A DNA stretch of 64,000 bases from Tenebrio molitor (Eukaryota > Arthropoda > Insecta > Coleoptera > Tenebrionidae). The first letter of the stretch is position 1. The number at the start of each line of letters is the position of its first letter. The DNA is taken from positions 14,446,001 to 14,510,000 of the forward strand of contig NC_091046.1 in assembly GCF_963966145.1 (NCBI RefSeq), read 5' to 3'. The notes under the pieces are model-generated. The model saw only the letters and a program-made list of their open reading frames with translations, made no database searches and had not been told where the DNA came from. Made by a program: the position numbers and the translations under genes. Below, in pieces: positions 35,871-47,109 of this stretch.

Positions 35871-38800
35871 AAACAAGCTTAAGGTTATTTGTCGTAAATA
35901 TGCTGTTTGAAAGTTGACAAAGGGATCGGTTACTCGTGTGACTTTTACTCAAGTGTCACCTGGCACAGAAAAATCCACTCCACTTAAGTTTTTTTACACA
36001 ATATTGGTACCTAATACCAATGCTCAGGTAAAATAACCCACTGAACTTTCCAGAAACATCTTTTAATAGTTTCCGCGAAGCATGACTCAATCAAGACTGT
36101 TAGTTTATAAAGTTTGAACAGTTTCATAAATTGATTTTTTAATAATATAATCAAATTAATGATAGTCTGTTGTATTTTACATTAATAAAAAAATATTAAA
36201 TATGTATTTTAATTAATAAAAGTATTGTAATTTTTTTTATGAATTTAGATTTTTATTCTGTATCTATAGTAAACAGGATACGAGAACGTTTCCTCGGAGA
36301 ATTATTACTCAGTTGATTCACTTGAACTATAATTTAATAGACCGAAAATAATCAACGAAATTTCTCGGAGATTTAGATCGTGAGGTGTAACGGAAACGTG
36401 CAAACTAATTCTGAAAACTTTCCTTTGGTGGATTCGCGCCAAAACACTTCATCAAATTCAACGTTCATTTTTTTATCGTTGTTATTAGTGTGATGCTCGT
36501 GGTTACATCAGAATTTGTTTGCATATTTAACCAATGCTTGTACCTGACAGCCAATCACGACAGCTGGTTTTGGCGGGAAGGCAGCTGTTTCAGCCGGAAC
36601 AGTTTCCAAGGTCTCATTCCGCGAATATTACGTGTACACAAATCGTTCCTGCTAACGTCTTTCGAACTAAACAACAGGAATATGATATTGATAACCTATC
36701 ACCGATGTTTTTTTTAAACTTTTTTTTGTTTGTCACCCAAAAAAGCTTTCTTTAATCAACAGAATTTCCAAATTTTTTTAAGAGTATAGAATGTTTTCGG
36801 GCAATGCTTTTAGTTTAAGTAGAGCGCCAGGTACTCAGGAAAATTATTATACAAAATAGGTATGTAGTAGGTGCAAAATACCCTATAATGTGGATATAAA
36901 AACAGATGATGTAATACAATACCGTAAACAATAAGTAATTCGACAGAAGTGAAATAGCTAGATGTTTCTTCACATTAGTAAATGATTTTAAAATAGGTAC
37001 AGAAATTTCTAATAACCTCAAAACCAGTGGCGTAGCATATACATAGCTGTTCCTACGGAAAGTGAATTCAAGGAAATATAAAAACGTATTTTTCACCAAA
37101 CCTGACGTCTACTTTATGATTAAGGCAAAGTCTGATTTTCATAATATCGTTGGGGTTGGACGATAATCAAAATACAACTTCTCAAAATGTTGCCTTGATA
37201 TTTGCAATGAAATTAAAAATTTAATATTAAATAATTTACTTGAGGGAAAGAAAATATCGAACAACATTGCCGCTTATACTTACTACAATATTGTTTCTAA
37301 TTGGTACTTGTTTGTTGTTCAATTCAAATTAAACAAAAATAAAATTAAAATAATGGCCACAGTTTTTTGAGAAAGCTCTACTTTTTGTTGTAATTAGCAT
37401 TTTAGATTGGTCAACATAAAAGCTAGCAAAAAACTGGAGAATTTTAAAAGTTATCAATTTCAGGTTAGCAACACGTTTGGACGGGACTTGCAAATTTAAA
37501 TTGACGTCATCATCGGAACAAAGCGACAACATAATTTCAGGGTTTTAAAGTATTTATTGTAACGTTAAACAGAAAATATTCAAATATTTTATTAGCAATT
37601 CCTAAGTTCTGCACAACATTTATGTATTTAGTGAAATTATTAGATGAATATCTATCTACATATATGTGTTTAAATTTACAGTACGTGTTATTTTAGTGTG
37701 TTTTAGTCTAGTGTTTTTCAGTAGTGAGTATTATAATAAGCAAGTTATTTTAAAAAGTTATAAACTTTGCGAGTCTAGGAACAATACATACTTGCAAATA
37801 TGTATCTACAACGTTTTTACAAGTCCTTCTATTGTAATATCTACATAATTTGTCGTATTTTTTTATAATCAATTGTTCTACTGAATTCTCAATTTACAAT
37901 TTATCGTTATTTAACTCGGCATGAATTATTAAAATTGTAATAACCTATTAATACATATCTATAACACTGGGGAATATGACATGTATTTCATTGTATAGTT
38001 ACATAATTTTGTTTCTCGCCAATTAAATAAAGATGACGTCAAGCAAGGCCATTGTAAAAAGTTTTACCAGCTGCATTTTGTAAACCAGCTGTTACTTAGG
38101 TATAAATATTTATCAGCGGCTACGAACATTTAAATATAACATAAGATTGATTCCATAGTGGATATGTTCAATAGCTTTTATGAATGAACAATAATGACAA
38201 TGTAAATATTTAAGATGGTATTATGCATTCAATCCAGAAATCTTGAAAAGTTAAATATAAATACAGTTGCTAATTAATGATCAAAATTTCTACCGTGAGC
38301 ATCAACTTACCTGCTAAATATCTAAAATCTAAATTTTACCACGAGTGTACTTGTGCGCGACACGTGGGTAAATGAATAATGACAAATCAAAATGTAATGG
38401 AAAGTTCCCATATTTTTAAATCTAATCTGACGTAAAATTAAAATAAGTTAACAAATTTGTCAACAAAATCTGTGTATGAAATCTCTACCTACTGAGAAAG
38501 AAAAATTTGCATGAGCCTGAAAGTGATCCTGAGGATACAGACGGTTGCAAAAAAATCGAGTACATCATAAAAATCAAGAGCACAGAATTTTCCTATTTTT
38601 AACACATGTAAATCAGGCTTTTCTGACTTTTAATGGCATGCTTTTTCAAATAGGTTATGTTTGACACAAGGAATGTCATTATGTCTGACGTAAGAAATGA
38701 AAAGTTTTGACATTTGGCTTGTCTCGGTAACATCAACATTGACAACAAAAAGGATAAATGAAACCATAGAAAATTTGAGATACTCGACTGTACGTATGTT

Positions 38801-39101
38801 TCTAATTTTTTAATACAAATTAAAAAAAGGAAGATACATATAAGATATCATAAGTAACCTTAGATACAGAAATGTGTGTCAGTCTTAGTAAAATCTCCTG
38901 TTTATGTAGATCAAGGCTCAAGGGTATGTTTTTGCAAACACCGAAAAAATAGAAGAAGGTCAAGAACCTGCAAAAATAATGATAAGATAATGATAAACGT
39001 TAAAATAACCGGAAATCTGGAAAATAAAGGTGAGAGCTGGTTTACTTTGTAGAGTAAACATACCCACGATGAGTGTAATACGGTCAAAAATTTTATTTAT
39101 A
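35871..39101. other. AT-rich non-coding stretch
   Basis: No exon with recognisable product, RNA or bounded element was found. Two overlapping frames near 36490-36755 have no domain I know. A weak mirrored TCGAGTA word (38558 and 38781) did not extend into arms. Confidence 0.4.
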
Positions 39102-39201
39102 CAGGGAGTCAGCATGAAAATTTCGAATGGGTTTATTTCTGAGGTCCTTACCGTTACAAATTTGAAATTTCAGGATGGGAGTCAGTTTATTGGTTAACGT
39201 A

Positions 39202-39412
39202 CAGTTGAATTAAAAAAAAACCGGGAAACTACCTATCGAATAATTTTTGAAAATGTCATTGAATTATTTATTTATAAACTCACATACCGTCAAATAATTC
39301 TAACCTATTTCTAAAAGCCATTTTCAAACTACATATGTATGACAAAAATGAAAAAAAAAACCGTAATTTTTTGACATTTCCCGTTTTTTTTTTAATTCAG
39401 TAAGTAACTTGG
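39202..39412. mobile_element. ~211-bp MITE, CAGTTGAATT..CCGGGAAA family
   Basis: The left end CAGTTGAATTAAAAAAAAAC then CGGGAAA is mirrored by TTTCCCG then TTTTTTTTTTAATTCAG. The right terminus is altered after CAG (TAAGTAACTTGG), so its end is approximate. It is related to 18659-18898 and directly adjoins the next MITE. Confidence 0.7.
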
Positions 39413-39414
39413 TA

Positions 39415-39668
39415 CACTGACGGACAAAAAAACTGTCGTCCCTCATTTGACGGCACTGTCATTTTATTTATTAATGTTTCGTTAATGTAAATCATACTTC
39501 TAACTTTGAGGTTAACCAATGTCTATCAAATGACGTGGCATTTTGAAATTATTGAAAATATTTGTCACTTATGACTCTTATGACATATTATTGTGAAGGC
39601 TCGCAAGCATGTTTTACATAATAAAAAAATGACAGACATTTTGACGACAATTTTTTTGTCCGTCAGTG
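39415..39668. mobile_element. 254-bp MITE, CACTGACGGACAAAAAAACT ends
   Basis: Left end CACTGACGGACAAAAAAACT; right end ATTTTTTTGTCCGTCAGTG; TA on both sides (39413-39414, 39669-39670). CAC/GTG ends and the A-run with GTCGTC are typical of Tc1/mariner-derived MITEs. A TACACTGACTGG word at 18908 may be a fragment of the same family. Confidence 0.9.
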
Positions 39669-39865
39669 TACAGTTGTCACGTCATCATTACTCCTATTTC
39701 AAAAAGTAAATGACACTCTGTATTTTTTATGATTCTGATTTCTTTCAAATGTAATAAGATGAGTCAACTGTACTAAGCTAGGTCCTCCTATATTCTGACT
39801 CATATCATTTTAAAATATCAAATTTTAAATAGAAATAAACCCATCCGAACATCAGATAAAAACTG

Positions 39866-40780
39866 TTATGAAATAGTTTCGAGTTTACTGCTTTTTAGAT
39901 GGCGCTGTCAACTTTGAAATTTAAATATCAAGGAGGTCATGTGATACATCATTGGAAGGTCTTTGAATTCTCTATCCAACAGTGGTTTAATTTATTTCAA
40001 TTCAATCAATTCGTTCTGGAGTTTTCATCGTTTGAATGTGGTTTCATAGGTGTAATACGATACATATAAAACTATTTCGTACTCTTGTTTAAAGTAACTT
40101 TTGAACAAAAATATCATTTACAATCATGTTTAAGTTGGATACAATAATAAGTGATCAGGTAAATACCAAAACAATAAATAACATATTGTTTACGTAATTT
40201 AAAATCTTTTAGCAATAAAATATGTCTATTTTCAAATTCTCGCGTAATTTTGTTCCTGATATTCTCTAAAGATTCAGGTTGAGTAATGATGTTGGGTAAT
40301 GATGTAATTGACTAACTTATGATTTTAAATATCCCCAATAAAAAAATGGAAAAGAGAAATCGTGCGACTAGACCACATCTGCCAATCCATCAATTCGAAT
40401 ATGTTTGGTCTAAGTAATCTTGTGGGGCCTTAAAATAGTGCGAGAGAGCCTCATCCTGTCGGAAAATAATGAACATCTCAGACATGCTCCCAGTTGGCAT
40501 TTTTGATCAAAAATTACTTTAAATAAGAGGGTGAAAGAATTTAAGCAAAATACTTATGAATCCACATTCAGACAATGATGACTCCAGAACGAATCCAATG
40601 AAATAGACTAATAGAGGACTGAAAGACTTTTCAAATGATTTATCACGTGATCCCCTTTGCTCTTTGGAATTTTAATATTGACATCGCCCTTAGCGCCATA
40701 CATAGTTCGGTTTAACGCCGAAAAGTAATAGACTTTAAACTAAACCATTTGATTCAGTTTTTCTTCAATGCCTCTATATA
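39866..40780. other. AT-rich non-coding stretch
   Basis: Nothing supportable was read here. Confidence 0.4.
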
Positions 40781-41133
40781 CAGGGCAAGTCACATAAGGC
40801 TTATTTCTTAATTTATTTTGTACGCAACCAAAAATACTAATGACGTTGACTACTTGTTACCATTTATAACGTGATTATAATGTGATTTAATTTAGTAATC
40901 AACGTAGGTATGTAATTTAGCTAAAAATGTTACAATGACGTTTTCCTGTTCTGATTAATGAAATCAAAAATTAAATTCATCAACTGTCATTTTGACATTT
41001 TTAGCCAAATTACATACCTACGTTGATTACTAAATTAAAACACATTATAAACGGTATCAAGTGGTCAGCGTAATTAGTATTCTTGGTTGCGTACAAAATA
41101 AATTCAGAAATAAACCTTATATGACTTGCCCTG
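40781..41133. mobile_element. 353-bp MITE, CAGGGCAAGTCACATAAGG ends
   Basis: The ends CAGGGCAAGTCACATAAGG and CCTTATATGACTTGCCCTG are flanked by TA. The arms run about 130 bp, sharing ATTTTGTACGCAACCAA and AGTAATCAACGTAGGTATGT in mirrored form. Non-coding. Confidence 0.92.
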
Positions 41134-41135
41134 TA

Positions 41136-42404
41136 TACTAGTTCAAAAGTTAGAAGCTAGAAACTATTTGTGTTCACACTGTATAATATCTACTGTATAA
41201 TATTTAATGACTACGAGTAATAAAAATTTCGAAAAAACCCAATTTATAAAGAACGAAGATAACAAGAAAAGCAAAGAAAGTATAATTTAATTAAGCACAA
41301 TTAGGATAACTATCATATTACGAAAACTTCAAATTTTGTGAAACCTATTAAATCTTTTATGTATTGTTAGATTTATCCACTATCAACGAAATTGTAGAAA
41401 TGCAAATGGAAAAATCAAAAATAATGGTCATCAACCAATAGGTTTGCCTTGTTACAAACTACACCCTAGTGTATCAGGCTGACAGAATGTTTCCCATTTG
41501 AAATGACCACACCTTCGACTTAATTTGCATTTGCCTAAGTACGTATTTTAATCAATAGCTTTATGTTTATGGCAGGCATAAAGTCAATGCAGAAAGGTAA
41601 ATGCAGCAGAAGGTAACGCTGTTCCATGTCCCAACATAATAACGACCGTGTGGTTCTGTTGTTGAATGTAATTCTTTGAGAAGTAGGTCATGTTTAATCA
41701 ATAAATCTCTTAATATTTCATGAAGATTAAACTACCACTAACACGTAACAGTAAACCACAGACCAGAATTATTGACTCGTAGAGTCAATAATATAATTAG
41801 TCTTTTTATTCCTTTAAATTTTCTAGTTCATTACCATTTTCCTAATTAAAAATTGGCGAAATGCGTTAACATAATATCCTCAAACAATTATTCATCTCTG
41901 TTTTTGAAAATACATATTCCGTATCAATTTGTAGATTGCTATTTGCATTTGTTCAACAACAAACCACACCTTGTAACCATATCCAGCTCATTAACCCCTA
42001 CAATATTTGAACCTGATCATAAAACTCTGATAGTAACTGCCAAAGATATCGCAATGTCTATAAATTTGCAGTCGACGTAGATTCTTGATAAAAACAACTA
42101 AAGAGTTTATAGTTATATCTACAAATGTCTACGATGAACTAACCGAACAACTGTTCTAAAGTTCTATAAAGAACAAAAATGTATTAGAAACCTGTGGACA
42201 ACAAAAAAGTGGTTTTCATCTTTCAAGACGCAGCAAAGATATTTTCTCAAAAGTTGAACATTTTTAAACAGCTTTTCGCAGATCTGAGTATGATATAATG
42301 ATCTAGATTTTTTAAGGGCGTACGTCGCCTTCTGCGATGGGACAATCATTTATAATGACCCTGTACTGTAATACATGTACAAAGTGCCTATAAAAGAACG
42401 TATA
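41136..42404. other. AT-rich stretch with an isolated transposon end
   Basis: Mostly featureless. The one exception is at 42322-42357 (CTGCGATGGGACAATCATTT then ATAATGACCCTG, followed by TA), which matches the right end of the 54836-55065 MITE. No left partner was found, so it is a truncated or rearranged copy. Confidence 0.5.
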
Positions 42405-42575
42405 TCAAGAGTCCTGTGGAATCGTGAGTTTCTATAATTTTATTGTGTCGAACTATGTATGTCGAACCGCTAAAGCCGTCAAATCAAATGTCAACAGTCA
42501 AATGTAAAATTTTTAAGGCTCAGCGTCAGTTATGAATTCCACCTCATAGATGTTTTGCTTGTGATTTTCTTTATA

Positions 42576-43520
42576 CAGGCTGTTTGATAAAAAATGCCTC
42601 AACCTATAACTATTTTATTTGTTATCCGATTTCAATAAACAAAAAAACCAAAGATATGGTTTTTCATGCGCTACGAAGCAGCCATAAATTTTTTTTTTGG
42701 CGTTATTTTCAATAGCTAACGATAGTCAACTTTTTTTTTAATGGATATATGTAGTTTTTTAGGCTCAGTCTGGTAGAGTTTTTTTTTCTGAATCTAATGA
42801 TGTATTAAAAGTTATCATATGGTCCCTAGCTAATTGAAAAAAAATTTAAACAATTTTTAATTGTGGTTCAGCTTATTATAAAATTTTCAAGTAAGCCGTG
42901 AAAAACCATTGGAATATAAAAATAGCAACAAATGTCAAGCGTCAGTTTGAAAATTTTCAGGTGCAATCTTGAAGGTGTTTTATTATTATTTTCTTGGAAA
43001 ACATGATTTTTTTTCCATTAAATGTTTGTTTTTGACTAATTACGATTTTTATTACACTCGAATATAAAATTATTGTCAAATGACTGCTATCCTGCATGAC
43101 TGGCAATGTTGTTATTTTATACTTAAATAAAAAAAGTTTAAAAAAACAGATGTAAATTTCTAAGCTGACGTTTGGATGACATTTACCACACTTTGTATTC
43201 CGATTGTTTTTCACGGGACTCATAAGCTGAACCACAAAAAAAAATATATATTTTTTTCAGTTATCTATGGACCAAATGACAACTTTCATCATTAGATTCA
43301 GAAAAAAAACCTTACCAGACTGAGCCTAAAAAAAAACTACATGTGCCCTTAAAAAAAAAGTTGACTATCGTTAGCTATTGAAGATAACACCAAAAAAATA
43401 TATTTTATGGCTGTTTTGTAGCGCATGAAAAACCATATCATTGGTTTTTTTGTTCATTGAAATCATCGGGTAATAAATAAAAAAGTTATGGGTTGAGGCG
43501 TTTGTTTATCAAACAGCCTG
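42576..43520. mobile_element. 945-bp long-TIR element, CAGGCTGTTTGATAAA ends
   Basis: The left end CAGGCTGTTTGATAAAAAAT is mirrored by GTTTATCAAACAGCCTG on the right, with TA on both sides. The inverted arms extend about 380 bp each, pairing for example GATAGTCAACTTTTTTTTT with AAAAAAAAAGTTGACTATC and TAGGCTCAGTCTGGTA with TACCAGACTGAGCCTA. Non-coding. It lies inside 42405-43977. Confidence 0.93.
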
Positions 43521-43721
43521 TATATTCTAATTATCTAATTAATTTTCATCTTACAACAGTCTTTATTAAAAACCTGTCATTAATGGACTTACATAAATAA
43601 CCTCTGTTCTTCTATTTATGTCATTAAAAAAAAAAACAATGACACAATTATGCACAATTATTTTACATTTTAGTTATTGATTTCCAAAGTTTAATAAAAG
43701 TCTGTTCAGTTTTCGGAAAAA

Positions 43722-43794
43722 TCACATCTCAGCACTTGTTGCTTTTCAGGACTTCATCAGTCCTGAAAAGCTGCAAGTGCTGAGATGTGATTTT
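43722..43794. repeat. Short hairpin with ~33-bp arms
   Basis: AATCACATCTCAGCACTTGT then TGCTTTTCAGGACT pairs with AGTCCTGAAAAGCTGCAAGT then GCTGAGATGTGATT around the loop TCATC, with a single-base difference in the middle. Confidence 0.9.
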
Positions 43795-43979
43795 CAATTT
43801 GTCAAAATGACATGTGACAATAGTAGATATTATTAATATGTATAGCACCTAAAGCCTATTTCACATCTTATATCAGTCTAATTTCCAGTCCAAAATTCCG
43901 TACTCGTAATAGTACCACATTATGCTACAGAGCGGCAAGAATGAATGAAATACATTCCAATTCCACAGGACTCTTGATA

Positions 43980-44520
43980 CAGCATGTTCCAAAACTATCG
44001 CCAAAAATGTTACACAGTAATTTCTCATATAAATATTAACGCGAAATGGTAATCAAACGTTCTTTTTTATGCATCCATATGGTTTTACAGAGGTTTAAAT
44101 TACTATGAAAGTGGCAACATTGTACAGAAGAAGTTCGAAATATGATAATAATAAACAGCAGTAATCACAGCAACCATTTTATTATAGTCTACAGTCATGG
44201 TAACGATCTATACATTGCAAAATGTCAAAATGTAAGATAAACCGATGTTGCCAAATGTAAATAAAACGAAAGCCTGATAAAAGACGGAAAACAGTTTCTT
44301 TAATGGAACATATCAGTTATGTCCATGTGTCCAGCTTAAAATAATATGAATACACATACACACATAGAATGTTAAATACATACATGATCTCTTTGTTCCA
44401 GCCTTTGCAACTCTTTAACATCTGGAGACATTCAAAAACATTTTTTAAAATTATTTATTGTTCAGTATTTTATCATGTTCTGTAAAGTTTTGGCGGCACT
44501 TTTACTTTTGAAACAGCCTG
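43980..44520. mobile_element. 541-bp element, CAG(C/G)(A/C)TGTT(C/T)CAAAA ends
   Basis: Left CAGCATGTTCCAAAACTATC then GCC; right end read inward CAGGCTGTTTCAAAAGTAAA then AGTGCCGCC; TA on both sides. It starts on the same TA that closes the outer element at 43977. Non-coding and imperfect. Confidence 0.65.
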
Positions 44521-44537
44521 TATACGTTCTTTCATAA

Positions 44538-44739
44538 TGTTGGAACTTCATCCAACCATTTTCGGAACACCCCCTTTGTCGAAGGGGTGGGGACGTCCAG
44601 AAGCAGAAGAATCAACCTCAACCAACCCTCGACGACAGAACAAGACAAGACTCGCAACAGACAAGAGTCACTCATTTGAACATATTCATATCTTTGTAAT
44701 TAATCAATAAATTGTTACTGTTACTTAATACGACTATCA
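44538..44739 (+). repeat. Candidate solo/partial LTR (202 bp) with primer-binding-like sequence
   Basis: It begins TGTTGGAACTTCATCC and ends ACGACTATCA (TG...CA), carries AATAAATTG near the 3' end, and is GC-richer in the middle. It is directly followed by ATTTTGGTCCTTCGACAC, which resembles the primer-binding region of BEL/Pao elements. No second LTR or gag-pol follows, so it would be a truncated element. This is a recognition-based call. Confidence 0.5.
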
Positions 44740-45351
44740 ATTTTGGTCCTTCGACACAACGAGAACACTTTGTATATTTTATATGTGCAGTAAATATTTT
44801 GTTATTTGTCAACTAACGCAATAACAGAAATATTGAAATGAAATCATACCATAAAATAACAATATCAAAAGTGGTATTTTTAATTGTATTCAATTAGGTA
44901 CCTATATTACGAGTACATTCAGTGATATATTAAATTGCAAATGTAGGGTGGTAGAAACTCACTAAAAGAGTTTAAGCGTTTACTAATATGTACACAAAAA
45001 TAAATGTGAACAATTTTCCCACAAGAAGAACTCATCAGTTTAGTGGGAAAACTGATTTAATTACAATTTTATAGACGTACGTACGTATATTTTACATTTT
45101 ATAAAATCATTAATATTGTATCGATTTTTCTCTGCAAGCAGTAGAACTTGGTTTATTAATAAAATCAAGCTCTGTGTTTCATCTCTATCTTCAGTGGCAT
45201 AACTAGGAAATGGACCCCAAATATTACTGAAACTATTTTAGTATGACTTTTTTCAGTTTGTTACATATCATTTCGAAGAGTATAATTTCTGGGATACGTC
45301 TTATTCATCACAGACGTGGAATGGTATATTTACGAGTATTAGGTAGAGTAA
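44740..45351. other. AT-rich non-coding stretch
   Basis: Nothing supportable was read here. Confidence 0.4.
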
Positions 45352-45564
45352 GGCCGGCCTGAGATATGACATTTGGTGGGGGTGTGCGTAGACGGAAAAC
45401 AGTCGGGCGAGTCCATCTTTCGTAAAATAGGGGTGTCCAACAGATTAAAAATCAGCTGATTGTTACTGTGACCGCTGTTCTCTGCTGTGACTGGTTTTGC
45501 CACGCCACTGGAATATTTTGTCCTCGCAGATTTCCTCCACCAAATGTCATATCTCAGGGCGGCC
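45352..45564. mobile_element. 213-bp PIF/Harbinger-like MITE
   Basis: GGCCGGCCTGAGATATGACA then TTTGGTGG at the left is mirrored by CCACCAAA then TGTCATATCTCAGGGCGGCC at the right. Flanks are TAA and TTA, compatible with a mutated TWA duplication. Non-coding; a GC-richer centre includes CAGCTGATTG. Confidence 0.8.
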
Positions 45565-45796
45565 TTACTTTAAGTATACGAGTTTTATAAGACGTTTGAT
45601 TGTAACACCTCACTGCGTTAGTCGTGCCGCAACAGAATGAGTGTAACAGTCCCTCTTATGCTATTTATTACAGCAATACCAACGTAATACGTATAAAAAA
45701 AAAACAAAAACAGTTTCACAAAAAGTTCTTTTGTACCAAAGTAGAAAAACATAAATTGTTACATCAGAATTTGACTAAATAAGATGTCAGTACATA

Positions 45797-46188
45797 CAGG
45801 TGTTTCTGAAATACCTACGTGTGTTAATTTTAACCCGTGGAAGAACGCGCCAAATCATGGAACTTTTCTCTATAACATTTTACGAAAAAGCAATACAAAT
45901 TGATTTAAAATTTGGAATAAATTAACCATCAAAGTGTATACCCGCCTATGGGTAAGGGCGAAAATTTTCTGTTGTGATAGAAACAGAGCTTTGTTAAAAA
46001 GTTTCATTGTTACAGAAAAAATAAATAATCAAAATTTAGATTCTCATGGTTACAAAAAATAGAAACTAGTTAATCACACAAAACGACTCGTTTGGAATAC
46101 TTTTACAAAATGTTATAGAGAAAAGTTTAATAAATTGGCGAGTTCTTTCACTGGTTAAAATTAACACACGTATTTCAGAAACACCCTG
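45797..46188. mobile_element. 392-bp MITE, CAGGTGTTTCTGAAATAC ends
   Basis: The left end CAGGTGTTTCTGAAATAC is mirrored by GTATTTCAGAAACACCCTG, with TA on both sides. Arms pair GTGTGTTAATTTTAACC with GGTTAAAATTAACACAC and TCTCTATAACATTTTACG with its mirror near 46110. Non-coding. Confidence 0.92.
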
Positions 46189-46232
46189 TATTTCCATACA
46201 TATACGGAAACAAAGTGTGAATAGGTCTCATA

Positions 46233-46664
46233 CAGGATGTTCGGTAAATGTCCGGCCAACGTTTAACTGGTAATAGTATTCATCAAATGTGACATAAAAG
46301 CTTAGTAACTTTTTTACCAAAAGTTCTTCAAAAACCATTAAAAAATCGGTGAAGATCTTCCACAAATTTTGTTACCCGCCCATGGATGCCTTATTGTACA
46401 ATAATTAGCTTTAAAAATCGCAGCTAAGTTTTGTATCTGACAAATTCAAATATCAATGATAATGCTAAGATACCATTTTTAAATCATAAATTATCTAATA
46501 AAGGTGCATTATGGTGAACGGCTCGTCAAAATAAAGGGGGGACATTACGAGAAATAATACAAAATAATTTTTAGAATTCGCCAAAATGTTACTAAGCTTT
46601 TATGTCACATTTGATGAATACTATTACCAGTTAAACGTTGGCCGGACATTTACCTAACACCCTG
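46233..46664. mobile_element. 432-bp MITE, CAGGATGTTCGGTAAATG ends
   Basis: CAGGATGTTCGGTAAATGTC then CGGCCAACGTTTAACTGG is mirrored by CCAGTTAAACGTTGGCCGGA then CATTTACCTAACACCCTG. TA lies on both sides. Terminal repeats are about 80 bp with very few differences, which suggests a fairly young copy. Confidence 0.93.
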
Positions 46665-46688
46665 TATTTATTTCAACATAACATTATA

Positions 46689-47107
46689 CAGCGTGTCCCG
46701 TGTACATGAAAAAAATATGGAAAAAAATTAATTATTTTTATTATTATTATTAATCATAATACAATGTAAACAAAGATATATTCGTATATCATTACCTTGA
46801 TATGTTACCGTAGTGGATTTAAAATAATTTTTTCGATTTCCAAAGCTTCTAAATTCTCTATTATGCAGGATTAGATATTGGTAGTGAGTGATCTTGTACT
46901 TTGTGATAATATGTACGATTAGAGGTAGCTGTCATGACAATTTAATACATTTATTTCGAAATACATAATTGACCTGTCAAGTGCCACTTTCAAAGACCGC
47001 CAAATCAGCAAATAAGTCCAATAGAATTTTTTAAACATTTTTCTCACGTTTAATGTAATCTCTTCTACACCGTAGTGTATCGGAACTGCGCCTTTTCGGG
47101 ACACCTG
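46689..47107. mobile_element. 419-bp MITE, CAG(C/G)GTGTCCCG ends, copy 1
   Basis: The left end CAGCGTGTCCCG and the right end CGGGACACCTG are flanked by TA. The interior aligns in inverted orientation with 63736-64000 (shared words TCCAATAGAATTTTTTAAAC, AGGTAGCTGTCATGACAAT-like, and GCTTCTAAATT). Non-coding. Confidence 0.85.
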
Positions 47108-47109
47108 TA

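Larger units (their letters stand above)
39102..39865. repeat. Palindromic repeat family F, copy 3, with two nested MITEs
   Basis: The left module GAATGGGTTTATTTCTGAGG through AAATTTCAGGATGGGAGTCA (39128-39186) is the mirror of CTGACTCATATCATTTTAAA through AATAAACCCATCCGAAC (39796-39850). The left tip is CAGGGAGTCAGC after TA; the right tip is degenerate (CTGTTA). The centre is filled by two MITEs (39202-39412 and 39415-39668). Confidence 0.65.
42405..43977. mobile_element. Outer element with TCAAGAGTCCTGTGGAAT ends, host of nested insertions
   Basis: TCAAGAGTCCTGTGGAAT at 42405 is mirrored exactly by ATTCCACAGGACTCTTGA ending at 43977, and TA flanks both (42403-42404, 43978-43979). It contains the 945-bp element 42576-43520 and a 73-bp hairpin (43722-43794). 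Removing the former leaves about 630 bp. Non-coding. Confidence 0.7.

Noticed and set aside
38540..38800. MITE suggested by mirrored TCGAGTA words
   Set aside because: The match does not extend beyond a few bases and ends are inconsistent.
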